DNA from: Nitrosarchaeum sp.
GTDB lineage: Archaea; Thermoproteota; Nitrososphaeria; Nitrososphaerales; Nitrosopumilaceae
NCBI GenBank assembly: GCA_025699025.1
Contig: JAILWJ010000001.1
Location: 354,488-418,487, forward strand
Reading direction: 5' to 3'
DNA: 64,000 nt
The position numbers were made by a program, and so were the translations under genes. Under the pieces are notes generated by a model. It saw only the letters and a list, made by a program, of their open reading frames with translations. It was not told the origin of the DNA and ran no database searches. Shown piece by piece: positions 42,288 to 50,563 of this stretch; position 1 is the first letter of the stretch, and each line of letters begins with the position of its first letter.

Positions 42288-43375
42288 TTCTTTTTCTTTG
42301 TGTTTCTTTTGACACCTGGCGTGTTAAAATAATCTTGGCTTAGATGATCATAGTATTTGGATAATTTTTTGTATAGTCTTTTTGGCTTTCTTGCTTTTTG
42401 ATTGCTTAACACATACAATGCAAGAATGGGAAACGCAATTGTAGCATCCGCGTAAACTGTGATCATTCCATGATGTGCATCTTGAACCTTGCCCCAACTT
42501 TTCCCTTCTTGCAAAGTTGCACCTGACAGTCCTCCTGTATCCGGTCTTGCGTCTGTGATTTGTATGACGTAGTCTTGTCCTCCATCGTTTCTTTTGAGTA
42601 TCTGATCAAGAAGGGGCCCTGTTTGTTGTGCTGTGTTCTTTGGAACTCCTCCACCCAACTCTAGAATTCCTGATTTTTTCGAGTTGTAAAGGATTGCCGC
42701 CTGCTCTATTATCTCTCTGACAAAATCTAGATTGTATACCTTGTTTTGTAACCTGTGTACTGCTAGGTTTAGTGCAAGTGAAGAATCTTTCATTGTGGAT
42801 ATGTATACTGGAACATCATACTCGTATGCTGCTGTGATGAAACTCTTTTCTGGATATTTTGCTTTTTCTTTGCTTATCTTCCCCATCATGTTGCAAAATT
42901 CTGCTGTGGTGAATGGTTTTTCTGTAAATTCATTTTCAAACATACTCTGAATAATTTTGTCTTCTGTTTCCAATGTCTCGACAAATTTTATGTATACGTC
43001 TCTGATTCTTACAATTTCATTTTCATACAATTTCATATCATCAACATCAAAACTTCCTTGTTTTACTGGCAACCCCCACGCAAAATGATCTTCATGGTAT
43101 ACATTGGCCCCTGTAGTGATAATCCAATCAACAAATCCACGCTCAATCAATGTTTTGATAATGCCTCCAAATCCTACTGGTGTCATTGCACCTGACACTG
43201 TAAGGCATATTGTTGCATCTTCTTCAATCATTCTTGCAAATAATTTTGCAGCTTCACCTAACTGTCTTCCATTATACCCTGAACTGGCAAAAACATCCAC
43301 CAGCTGCTCTATGGTCATATTTGGATCAAGTTTGATGTGTGGGATGTCTTTTCCATGAAATTTATGTGGGTCCAC
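42284..43375 (-). CDS. dys: Deoxyhypusine synthase
   Basis: Transfers the aminobutyl group of spermidine to a lysine of initiation factor aIF5A. The 363-residue protein starts at GTG and has the NAD-binding ILELGGGVPKNTAQQTGPLL, GGQDYVIQITDARPDTGGLSG (cited in part) and, near the end, WGKVQ and ITVYADATIAFPIL; the Lys in WGK corresponds to the active-site lysine of the human enzyme. A spermidine-related agmatinase (50.6 kb) and a HEAT protein with His-Glu pairs (46.4 kb) lie in the same window. Confidence 0.94.
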   Translation of the reverse strand: MDPHKFHGKDIPHIKLDPNMTIEQLVDVFASSGYNGRQLGEAAKLFARMIEEDATICLTVSGAMTPVGFGGIIKTLIERGFVDWIITTGANVYHEDHFAWGLPVKQGSFDVDDMKLYENEIVRIRDVYIKFVETLETEDKIIQSMFENEFTEKPFTTAEFCNMMGKISKEKAKYPEKSFITAAYEYDVPVYISTMKDSSLALNLAVHRLQNKVYNLDFVREIIEQAAILYNSKKSGILELGGGVPKNTAQQTGPLLDQILKRNDGGQDYVIQITDARPDTGGLSGATLQEGKSWGKVQDAHHGMITVYADATIAFPILALYVLSNQKARKPKRLYKKLSKYYDHLSQDYFNTPGVKRNTKKKN

Positions 43376-43450
43376 TTTACAAAATAAAAAATTACTGTAA
43401 TTAATACTTCCGACTAAACTTTAAACTTCACTTGCTCTATTTTAGATATC

Positions 43451-43789
43451 ATGTCAAGTGAGTTGTTGGGCTTAACCGAATTCCAGTTACTTGACATGTC
43501 CAAAAAATACGATTCAGTAGTAATCTGTGATCTTAGAAAAAAAGAAGACTTTGCAAAAGGCCATATAAAAAACTCAATAATGGTAGCATTTGATGAAGAA
43601 AAATTACTAGATGTTCCTAAAAATTCTAAAGTGGTCCTTGTAGGTTATGGTGAGGAACAGTCAAAACAGGTGGCAACTGCATTGCGGGCTCGTAATATTG
43701 AGGCATACTATCTCATTGGTGGAATTAGTGGATTTACTAGTGGATTATATTGTACAAACATTTTCTACGTTGGAACTGGCTATCCTTAA
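43451..43789 (+). CDS. Rhodanese-like protein lacking the catalytic cysteine
   Basis: A 112-residue single rhodanese domain (VVICDLRKKEDFAKGHIKNS; YYLIGGISGFTSG). The active-site loop, normally containing the persulfide Cys, reads VLVGYGEEQSKQ, without Cys, so sulfur transfer is unlikely and a binding role is more probable. A Cys occurs near the C-terminus only. It is followed after 3 bp by an unknown gene in the same operon. Confidence 0.8.
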   Translation: MSSELLGLTEFQLLDMSKKYDSVVICDLRKKEDFAKGHIKNSIMVAFDEEKLLDVPKNSKVVLVGYGEEQSKQVATALRARNIEAYYLIGGISGFTSGLYCTNIFYVGTGYP

Positions 43790-43792
43790 GAA

Positions 43793-44146
43793 ATGAAAAT
43801 CATTGACTTGTATGATCCATCACGGGTAGACAAAACTCCTGATGGAGTTCATGTGTTGCTTGAATCTGGTAATTTTATACATGATGGTTTTTCCATCAGG
43901 GCAGTGGAACTGCGTCACTATCTTGAAAGCATTGATCCTCATCTTGGGCCATATTCGTTAATCACGTCCTACGTTGAGACCGACAAGGGCTCAGTTGAAA
44001 TGATTTATGATGAAGGATTTCGTGGTAAAGACTCTCTTAATAGAACAGCTTCTTTTCTCGTGTCTAATCTTGGCATTTCTGCTTTGATCCTCCGTTCAAT
44101 CATCACGTTGCGTGAACATCTTAATAATGACAATGCCCCACATTAA
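43793..44146 (+). CDS. Hypothetical protein, 117 residues, in operon with the rhodanese-like gene
   Basis: Soluble alpha/beta protein with conserved-looking HDGFSIRAVELRHYLESIDP and YVETDKGSVEMIYDEGF segments. No metal or nucleotide motif. Tight spacing to the rhodanese-like gene suggests a joint function. Family not recognised. Confidence 0.6.
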   Translation: MKIIDLYDPSRVDKTPDGVHVLLESGNFIHDGFSIRAVELRHYLESIDPHLGPYSLITSYVETDKGSVEMIYDEGFRGKDSLNRTASFLVSNLGISALILRSIITLREHLNNDNAPH

Positions 44147-44198
44147 TGCCACTTGTTAATTTTAATGACTTTTGTAATCTCACACGGTATGTCAAACT

Positions 44199-44588
44199 CT
44201 ATCTTTTTTGTATGATTAGTTTCTGACTTGAATTTACTAGATCAAGTACCTGATTTAATTTTTCAATTGAGAATGGTTTGAAAATGACTGCATTGACATA
44301 TTCCTCTTGCACTGTATTTTCTAATTCTTGAGACATGTCTGCCGTAACTAAAACTATCTTTACTTTTGTTGATTTTTTTCTGATCTTCCTTACCGCCTCA
44401 ATTCCGTTCAAATCTGGCATGTGTACATCTGAAAATACAAATTCGGGCTCGTATTGTTCAAAAAGTTTTATTGCATCGTATCCATTATGCCCCATTCCCA
44501 ACACTTTGAATCCTTGCAGTTGAAGAATTTCTGCAAGAAGTTCAACAATTTCTCGTTGATCATCAATTACTATGGCAGTTCTCTTCAT
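44199..44588 (-). CDS. Single-domain response regulator (CheY-like)
   Basis: A stand-alone receiver domain with D9-D10 (VIDDQ), phosphoacceptor D54 (FSDVHMPDLNG), T82 and K104 (VIFKPF), so the phosphorylation machinery is complete. There is no output domain and no kinase gene beside it. The ATG at 44588 is favoured over the TTG at 44597, because the shared CCAWATWTGG palindrome ends 2 bp before it, as at the HEAT gene. It may act by protein interaction. Confidence 0.9.
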   Translation of the reverse strand: MKRTAIVIDDQREIVELLAEILQLQGFKVLGMGHNGYDAIKLFEQYEPEFVFSDVHMPDLNGIEAVRKIRKKSTKVKIVLVTADMSQELENTVQEEYVNAVIFKPFSIEKLNQVLDLVNSSQKLIIQKR

Positions 44589-44590
44589 AA

Positions 44591-44606
44591 TTTCCAAATA
44601 TGGAAA
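44591..44606 (-). promoter_or_regulatory. CCAWATWTGG palindrome before the response regulator gene
   Basis: On the coding strand TTTCCATATTTGGAAA, followed by TT and the ATG. A TATA-like AATTAAATA lies about 30 bp before the start, so the palindrome would cover the region between TATA box and transcription start. Confidence 0.55.
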
Positions 44607-44664
44607 TGATATTTAATTATTCTGTGACTGTTATTAAATAAGGAGACTTTTCTGAATTTTTTGC

Positions 44665-45639
44665 TTAGATTGACTCTTGTCCTTTTATGATTTCTTTTTG
44701 TTCTTGCTGCTTAATCTCATCTGACTCTGCTAATTTATTGCGTAAAAGGAATATTCCTGCCAATGTGATTATGAGTGAAATTATGTCTATGGTGGTAATT
44801 TCTTCTAAAAGAATAATTCCTGCAAACAATATTCCAAAAACAGACGTAGTTGAATAAAGCAATATTGTCTTTACTGCCCCAATTAACTTTAGACCTGCCA
44901 AGAACAGTAGTGTTGAAATGCCTGTGCCTAAAATTGAAATGACTGCAATGTTTGGCAGATGCGCTATGTTGAAGTTAAATGGTATGTTAAATACCACGAT
45001 AAATCCCAATGCAAATATTGCACAGAAAAATGATGTGATCTGCGTGACTCTTCGGGGATCATATCTGTCTCCTACGTACTTACAAATGGTAATGTCTACT
45101 GCATAAAGAAAGCCAGAAATTATTACTAGAAGATCACCTGTCATGATATCTTGCACGCTTATATTGTTTTGATACATCTCGTTTCCTATTGGGATGATCA
45201 TCATCCCAATTATGATCATTGAAAAAGGGATGCACTCCCTTATGTTCAGTCTTTCCTTGAATACCAGCATTGCAATTACAAGCGAAAATATGATTTCGCT
45301 ATTGCTGAACAAAGACGCATTTACTGCAGTTGAATTTTGCATGCCAAAAAAATATGTTGAAAGTGCGGCGACTTCAGAAAATCCAATCAATGCCATGAAA
45401 ATTATATCCTTTTGTGTGAATTTGCTAATTTGACTGGTTTTTCTTGCAACAGGTGTGAAGAATATACCGCAGATCATGTATACTAAAAATGTCATCACTA
45501 TCGGGTTTATCTCAACCAAACCCTGTCCTGTTTCTAACATTGGTTTTGATATGATGTGGACTAGTGATGACAGGGCTGCTGCTAAAATTATAAAATAATA
45601 TCCATATCTTGATTTTGTCAATTTAAGATTAAATTTCAA
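44665..45639 (-). CDS. EamA-family (DMT) transporter
   Basis: The 324-residue protein has ten hydrophobic helices in two five-helix repeats, each with EamA features (for example GFSEVAALSTYFFGM and LGTGISTLLFLAGL, with LYSTTSVFGILFAGIILLEE cited in part). Transport of a small metabolite or amino acid is likely. It starts at TTG at 45639, with the shared palindrome 3 bp upstream, and follows the HTH regulator gene on the same strand. Confidence 0.88.
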   Translation of the reverse strand: MKFNLKLTKSRYGYYFIILAAALSSLVHIISKPMLETGQGLVEINPIVMTFLVYMICGIFFTPVARKTSQISKFTQKDIIFMALIGFSEVAALSTYFFGMQNSTAVNASLFSNSEIIFSLVIAMLVFKERLNIRECIPFSMIIIGMMIIPIGNEMYQNNISVQDIMTGDLLVIISGFLYAVDITICKYVGDRYDPRRVTQITSFFCAIFALGFIVVFNIPFNFNIAHLPNIAVISILGTGISTLLFLAGLKLIGAVKTILLYSTTSVFGILFAGIILLEEITTIDIISLIITLAGIFLLRNKLAESDEIKQQEQKEIIKGQESI

Positions 45640-45642
45640 TCG

Positions 45643-45658
45643 TTCCCATATTTGGAAA
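45643..45658 (-). promoter_or_regulatory. CCAWATWTGG palindrome before the EamA transporter gene
   Basis: On the coding strand TTTCCAAATATGGGAA, 3 bp before the TTG start. A TATA-like AGATTTAAGG box lies about 30 bp before the start. Confidence 0.55.
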
Positions 45659-45695
45659 CAACAAGTGCCTTAAATCTGATCTTGTGAAAAATCTA

Positions 45696-46301
45696 TTATA
45701 TTTTTATAGTCTGCAAAACTGTACTGTTTTTTTGTTCAAAGTTTGACAACTGGATGTCTACGGATACTTTGTTTTTCTCTATGTTTATTCTTAGGTTGGA
45801 AAATACACATGCATATTGGTTGATTTTTTTATTTTCTCTAACAATATGATCTGTTACATATAGTAATCCTTCGTCAATCAGAGCATTTATCTTTCTATAT
45901 CCTGATGTTTGCGGCAAATTGCATTCTTTGATTATATCTGCAATTATTTTTGGTTGTTCTGCAACTGATTCTAGAATCTTTTTCTTTTCGGTATCTCCAA
46001 ATGCTTGTAATATAACTGAATTTATGTCGGAATCTGCTAGTGAATACCAGTTTTCTTTTGATTTCTTTGTTTTTGATTGAAATATATTTTCAAAAAACCT
46101 TTTCTCTAATCCATCTGCACCTTTTCCAAAAAATTCACGTAAAACAAGATCAAGCTTGTCAAACTCTTCCATGGACTGTGTTAAAGATATTCCAAATTTC
46201 TCAAACAGTCTATCCTCAATTTTTTTTACTGCTTGAGACCCAAGATTTTTTCTAATTGTTATGTCGAGAGATTTTGCAAGCAGGTGGTCTAATCCAGACA
46301 T
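45696..46301 (-). CDS. Regulator with N-terminal NitrOD5-like domain and winged helix
   Basis: Residues 1-75 (LDITIRKNLGSQAVKKIEDR, EFDKLDLVLREFFGKGADGLE in part) resemble a Nitrosopumilus output domain (NitrOD5-like) that occurs in thaumarchaeal signalling proteins. Residues about 95-160 form an ArsR-like winged helix (ILESVAEQPKIIADIIKEC, SGYRKINALIDEGLLYV). The gene is between the EamA transporter and the HEAT gene, all of which have the shared palindrome nearby, so it is the best candidate for the factor binding it. This is inferred from position only. Confidence 0.8.
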   Translation of the reverse strand: MSGLDHLLAKSLDITIRKNLGSQAVKKIEDRLFEKFGISLTQSMEEFDKLDLVLREFFGKGADGLEKRFFENIFQSKTKKSKENWYSLADSDINSVILQAFGDTEKKKILESVAEQPKIIADIIKECNLPQTSGYRKINALIDEGLLYVTDHIVRENKKINQYACVFSNLRINIEKNKVSVDIQLSNFEQKNSTVLQTIKI

Positions 46302-46372
46302 ATTTCTTATTGTGTTTAGTACTTTATTAATTTTCTTAGTGGGTAATAAAGGAAATTCTTAAAAACTATTAA

Positions 46373-46388
46373 TTCCCAAATTTGGTAA
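46373..46388 (+). promoter_or_regulatory. CCAAATTTGG palindrome before the HEAT-repeat gene
   Basis: TTCCCAAATTTGGTAA, containing the perfect 10-bp palindrome CCAAATTTGG (46376-46385), lies 2 bp before the ATG, with CTTAAAAACTAT as a TATA-like region upstream. It is also in the intergenic space of the divergent winged-helix gene. Confidence 0.6.
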
Positions 46389-46390
46389 TT

Positions 46391-46888
46391 ATGGCAATAC
46401 AGCTTTTTGACGAAAATAACATGAGACAGCTACCTGATGCCGAGAGATTTCGCATATGTGCAGAAATCCTAAAAACCGAATCTGACGAATCGAAGAGATG
46501 GGATGCGGTTTGGCTAGTAGGCGAATTAGCCGAAGACCCCGATAATAAAAATGGTCTGAGGGAAAAAGTTGGTGACATGTTGGAATGGACTTTGAGAAAT
46601 GATCTCAATGGCGTTGTAAAGCATGAAGCAAGCTTTCAAATTGCAGCAAGAAATCTAAGAAACAAAATACATGTTCTAACTGACATTGCATTAAATGACA
46701 ATAGTGTTCTATCAAAACATGAGGCGATAGAAGCATTGGGTTTGATGCGAGCTTTTGAGGTGGAAGATCTAATCGAGAAAGCTTTAGATGATCCGAGCAT
46801 TGATGTTCAAGAAACTGCCCACTTTGTTTTAAAACGATTTGCTCGTCTTCGCAACCAAGGCGAATACAAACCTTCGTCTATATTATAG
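46391..46888 (+). CDS. Small HEAT-repeat protein with two His-Glu pairs (half-DOHH-like)
   Basis: The 165-residue protein consists of about four HEAT-like helical pairs. The second and third carry H78-E79 (VVKHEASFQIAAR) and H110-E111 (LSKHEAIEALG), 32 residues apart. Human deoxyhypusine hydroxylase has eight HEAT repeats and His-Glu pairs at 56/57, 89/90, 207/208 and 240/241, that is two pairs 33 apart in each half, so this protein has the layout of one half; a dimer could rebuild a di-iron site. Deoxyhypusine synthase is encoded 3 kb away. It may equally be an ordinary HEAT scaffold. I choose ATG 46391 over TTG 46382. Confidence 0.75.
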   Translation: MAIQLFDENNMRQLPDAERFRICAEILKTESDESKRWDAVWLVGELAEDPDNKNGLREKVGDMLEWTLRNDLNGVVKHEASFQIAARNLRNKIHVLTDIALNDNSVLSKHEAIEALGLMRAFEVEDLIEKALDDPSIDVQETAHFVLKRFARLRNQGEYKPSSIL

Positions 46889-46979
46889 ATGATGTTAATA
46901 CCATCATACTATTTTTTATCCAACTAGCACTATTTTTCACTAACGCTATACTAAAACACAAGGACTACTTTCGTCATCT

Positions 46980-47753
46980 ATGGATGAACCTGATGTAGTA
47001 CCAAACAAATTGAATACTAACATAAATTACAAAGTTATTCTGGGCATTATTTCAGCCGTTTTGATCTTTCATATCTTTGTTAACTATGCCTCGGCTCCAG
47101 ATGATGCTGATGTTATAATCTCTGTTTTTTCATTTTTAAACCCCTTGGCAGTCTCCATTGCATCATTTATTGTTGCAGTAAAATACATTGACGCTGGAAT
47201 TTATCGTAAGGCCTACTTGATCTTGGGTTTTGCATATTTGATGATTTTTCTAGGTGAAATAACTTATCTTGTTTATGATTTATTTTTAGGCATTGAACCA
47301 TATCCCTCAATAGCTGATGTTTTCTTTTTCTTGCAATATCCGCTAACACTTGGATATTTACTGTTAAACATCAGATTCTTTACGTCCTTTAATAACAAGT
47401 ACAAAGCCTGGGTTGTACTTTTTCCCATGTTTATTTTGTTAAGTTATGGAGTTGCTGCTCTGGAAGAACTGGATTTTGAATTTGACTTCTTTTATGGTAT
47501 GTTGTTTGTATCTGGTGCTAGTGTTTTACTGTCTTTTGCTATTTTAGGTGTGACAATATTTAGAAATGGATTATTGGGAAAGGCATGGATGATACTGGTT
47601 ATGGGTATTCTTTCTTTGACAATTGGTGATGTGTGGTATTATTATTTGGAGCTTGTGGGTGAGTTTGATCTTATCCATCCTGTCAATCTATTTTGGTATG
47701 CTGGGTATTGGATTATAATCTATGCATTATACAAACATAAGAAAATAATCTGA
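46980..47753 (+). CDS. Eight-helix membrane protein, solitary sensor-like domain
   Basis: The 257-residue protein has about eight membrane helices. The segment EPYPSIADVFFFLQYPLTLG is typical of membrane sensor domains fused to histidine kinases or cyclases in other organisms, but no output domain follows; it ends with a basic KHKKII tail. It could signal through a partner. Its upstream region is separate from the HEAT gene. Confidence 0.65.
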   Translation: MDEPDVVPNKLNTNINYKVILGIISAVLIFHIFVNYASAPDDADVIISVFSFLNPLAVSIASFIVAVKYIDAGIYRKAYLILGFAYLMIFLGEITYLVYDLFLGIEPYPSIADVFFFLQYPLTLGYLLLNIRFFTSFNNKYKAWVVLFPMFILLSYGVAALEELDFEFDFFYGMLFVSGASVLLSFAILGVTIFRNGLLGKAWMILVMGILSLTIGDVWYYYLELVGEFDLIHPVNLFWYAGYWIIIYALYKHKKII

Positions 47754-47762
47754 TGACCTGTG

Positions 47763-48266
47763 TTATGACTCTAGCTTGTTCCAAACAACTTTTCGAAGTA
47801 TCACATACGGTGTTTTTTCAGATTCATTTGGCAAAATCATCTTTGTATGATCTGAAAACACATCAAAATCATTCATTAAATGCTTGAAACTCTCATCGTT
47901 TTCTAAGGTTGTCAGGTGATTCTCGCTCCACCTCCAATCACTGTCTTTGTTACATGAATACACAATCCAATAATATGAATTCTTGATTTGTATGATGTCA
48001 AAAGGATACAATCTGCAATCTATGGGCCTTGCATTGTATATTCTACATTGCCCAGTTTTTTCATTCCAATATGTGCATTCTGTGGATGCTTCTTTCTTTT
48101 TTAGGGCGTTAACCTGCCTCCCCTTGATGTTGATCGTTTTAATATTTTTGATGTATTCTGGGTCTTCATTCATTATTTTTTTCAAATCATTTGCAAACAC
48201 TAAAGGTACGGCCGAATCTGTGCAACAATTTTTATGATTACAATTGCTACATAGATTTTCAAACAT
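47763..48266 (-). CDS. YkgJ-type cysteine cluster protein
   Basis: The 167-residue protein has LCSNCNHKNCC near its N-terminus and, further on, GQCRIYNARPIDCRLYPFD, the Cys-rich pattern of the YkgJ (Fe-S/zinc cluster) family. The role of the family is unsettled; an iron-sulfur or zinc site is expected. It is convergent with the membrane-protein gene. Confidence 0.82.
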   Translation of the reverse strand: MFENLCSNCNHKNCCTDSAVPLVFANDLKKIMNEDPEYIKNIKTINIKGRQVNALKKKEASTECTYWNEKTGQCRIYNARPIDCRLYPFDIIQIKNSYYWIVYSCNKDSDWRWSENHLTTLENDESFKHLMNDFDVFSDHTKMILPNESEKTPYVILRKVVWNKLES

Positions 48267-48314
48267 TGTTATTGATAATACTTTGTGCCTTTAATCATTT
48301 TTGATGATGCTTTC

Positions 48315-48554
48315 TTACCCTGATAGTGATTTTGTGTGTGTGGATTTTGCAAATGCCAATTCTAGTTTTTTGTTTATAATCTCTACGTCTTTTTTGGATA
48401 GTGTAAGTTTTTGATTTTTAACAATTTTACATTCAACTGTAATGGGTAATTCTTTGATATTTGAATACTGTTCATATGTTAATATTGCAACATTTGCTTT
48501 TGGATCTCCTTCAAATCTAAATTTGACTCTTAACGAAGGTTTTGAATCGTTCAT
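48315..48554 (-). CDS. Hypothetical protein, 79 residues
   Basis: Small mixed alpha/beta protein (RVKFRFEGDPKANVAILTYE, cited in part) with no recognised domain. It is 48 bp upstream of the YkgJ-type gene in the same direction and divergent from ThrRS. Coding potential looks normal for the genome. Confidence 0.55.
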   Translation of the reverse strand: MNDSKPSLRVKFRFEGDPKANVAILTYEQYSNIKELPITVECKIVKNQKLTLSKKDVEIINKKLELAFAKSTHTKSLSG

Positions 48555-48697
48555 GATGCTTCTCAGTTTATGATTTTATTAAAACCTTAACTGTATTTTG
48601 ATGTTGTTTTTGTCCATATTTTCTAATTTATGACATGATTTTTGAGCGTTATCTTCTGAGCAAAGATTTAATTCAATTATTAATGAGACTCCAAACT

Positions 48698-50560
48698 GTG
48701 CGTATACTACAACTACACTGTGATAGCATTGAATACACTCCGACCAAAAAAGAGATCAAAACTGCTGAGGACATAGCCCCTAAAACCACAATACTGACCG
48801 AGGTTGTTGTTGCCTTTGTGGCCATCGAGAGCGGCGATGATTCGTCTGTTGCCCAAAATGCCATGATTCAAATAAAAAACTCGATGGAAAAAATAGGCTG
48901 TAAAAAACTGTTGTTGTATCCGTATGCCCATCTTAGCTCAAATCTTGCATCTCCGTCAACCGCACTTGCCCTTCTCAAGGAGATGGAACTTTTTGCATCA
49001 GATCTTGATGTGTCTCATTCTCCTTTTGGCTGGACTAAATCTTACAAACTTCAAGTAAAGGGACACCCGCTTGCTGAAAGCTCCAAAGTAATTACTAAGG
49101 ACTCTGGAGACAGTGGGGAAAAAGAACTTACATCTGAGGCACTAAAGGGCGAATCAAAAATTAAATCCTATTGGAAGATTCTCTCACCTGATGGTGCACT
49201 GAGTGAGATCTCTGAATTTGATTTTACAAAACACCAAAAACTAGAGATCCTTGCAAAATATGAATCTGCAAAAAAAAGAAACGTAGATGAACCGCCACCA
49301 CATGTTGCCTTGATGAAAAAGATGGCGATTGCCGATTATGAGCCAGCTTCTGATTCTGGAAACATGCGATTCTTTCCAAATGGGCGCCTGATTAAATCAT
49401 TAATTGAAAGATATGTCACAGATAGAGTAAAGTCATATGGTGGGTATGAAGTTGAAACTCCGATCATGTACGATTCCCATCATCCCAGTATGGTGAGTTA
49501 CTTTAACCGATTTCCTGCAAGACAATACAATATTGATTCAGAAGGAAAGAAATTGTTTTTGAGGTTTGCAGCCTGCTTTGGGCAATTCCTAATGGCAAAT
49601 GAATTTCAAATGTCTTACAAAAATCTTCCATATCGTTTGTATGAGCTTACACGTTACAGTTTCAGACGAGAGCAATCCGGCGAGCTTGTGGGACTCCGAC
49701 GACTGCGCGCCTTCACCATGCCTGATTGTCATGCATTCTGCAAGGATTTGCCACAGGCAATCGATGAAATTAAGGTGAGGTTTGACCTATCTCGTGATGT
49801 TCTAAGAGAACTCGGAATAGAAGACTCTGACTATGAAATGGCAATAAGGTTTACTGAGGACTTTTACAATGAAAACAAGTCTTCAATTGAAGAGTTGGTA
49901 CAAAAACATGGCAAACCAGTCCTTGTTGAAATGTGGAAAGAGAAGTTTTTTTATTTTGTTTTGAAATGGGAGTTTAACTTTGTAGATAACCTTGGCAAGG
50001 CATCTGCATTATCCACTGATCAGATAGATGTTGAAAATGGAAACCGGTATGGGATTGAATTTGTAGATGAGAGTAACACCCGCAAAAACCCAATAATTTT
50101 ACACAATTCCCCCAGTGGCGCAATTGAGCGAATCATCTATGTCCTTCTGGAAAAAGCGGCAACTGACTTGAAAGAAGGCAAAAAACCCCAATTCCCTCTA
50201 TGGCTTGCACCTACTCAAGTTAGAATAATCCCACTAAAGGAAGATTTTCTTGAGTTCTGCAACGTACTTTGTGATAAAATATCATCTCATGCCATTCGTG
50301 TGGACATTGATGATAGAAATGAGAGCATTGGAAAAAGAATTCGCGAAGCTGAAAAAGAATGGATTCGATACATTTTGGTAATCGGAGACAAGGAAGCGAA
50401 CTCTGAAAATCTTAGCATTCGTGATAGGCAGACTGGAGATGTGCGAGATTTGCCATTTGATGGTTTCATAAAAGAGATTGGCGAGCAAACTGTGGGCAAA
50501 CCTTTTACTGGCTTGAACTTTCCAAAACGATTATCACAAAGACCGCAACTAATGGTGTAA
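48698..50560 (+). CDS. thrS: Threonyl-tRNA synthetase, archaeal type
   Basis: Class II synthetase loading threonine onto tRNA-Thr. The N-terminal archaeal editing domain begins with VRILQLHCDSIEY, which removes mis-acylated serine; the catalytic core holds motif 2 (YRLYELTRYSFRREQSGELV in part), zinc ligands Cys (RFAACFGQF), His (MPDCHAFC) and His (ILHNSPSG), motif 3 GAIERIIYVLL, and the anticodon-binding domain. I choose GTG at 48698, because the family starts at this VRIL/MRIL segment; the frame extends to 48635. Four bp later comes the agmatinase-family gene. Confidence 0.95.
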   Translation: MRILQLHCDSIEYTPTKKEIKTAEDIAPKTTILTEVVVAFVAIESGDDSSVAQNAMIQIKNSMEKIGCKKLLLYPYAHLSSNLASPSTALALLKEMELFASDLDVSHSPFGWTKSYKLQVKGHPLAESSKVITKDSGDSGEKELTSEALKGESKIKSYWKILSPDGALSEISEFDFTKHQKLEILAKYESAKKRNVDEPPPHVALMKKMAIADYEPASDSGNMRFFPNGRLIKSLIERYVTDRVKSYGGYEVETPIMYDSHHPSMVSYFNRFPARQYNIDSEGKKLFLRFAACFGQFLMANEFQMSYKNLPYRLYELTRYSFRREQSGELVGLRRLRAFTMPDCHAFCKDLPQAIDEIKVRFDLSRDVLRELGIEDSDYEMAIRFTEDFYNENKSSIEELVQKHGKPVLVEMWKEKFFYFVLKWEFNFVDNLGKASALSTDQIDVENGNRYGIEFVDESNTRKNPIILHNSPSGAIERIIYVLLEKAATDLKEGKKPQFPLWLAPTQVRIIPLKEDFLEFCNVLCDKISSHAIRVDIDDRNESIGKRIREAEKEWIRYILVIGDKEANSENLSIRDRQTGDVRDLPFDGFIKEIGEQTVGKPFTGLNFPKRLSQRPQLMV

Positions 50561-50563
50561 AGT

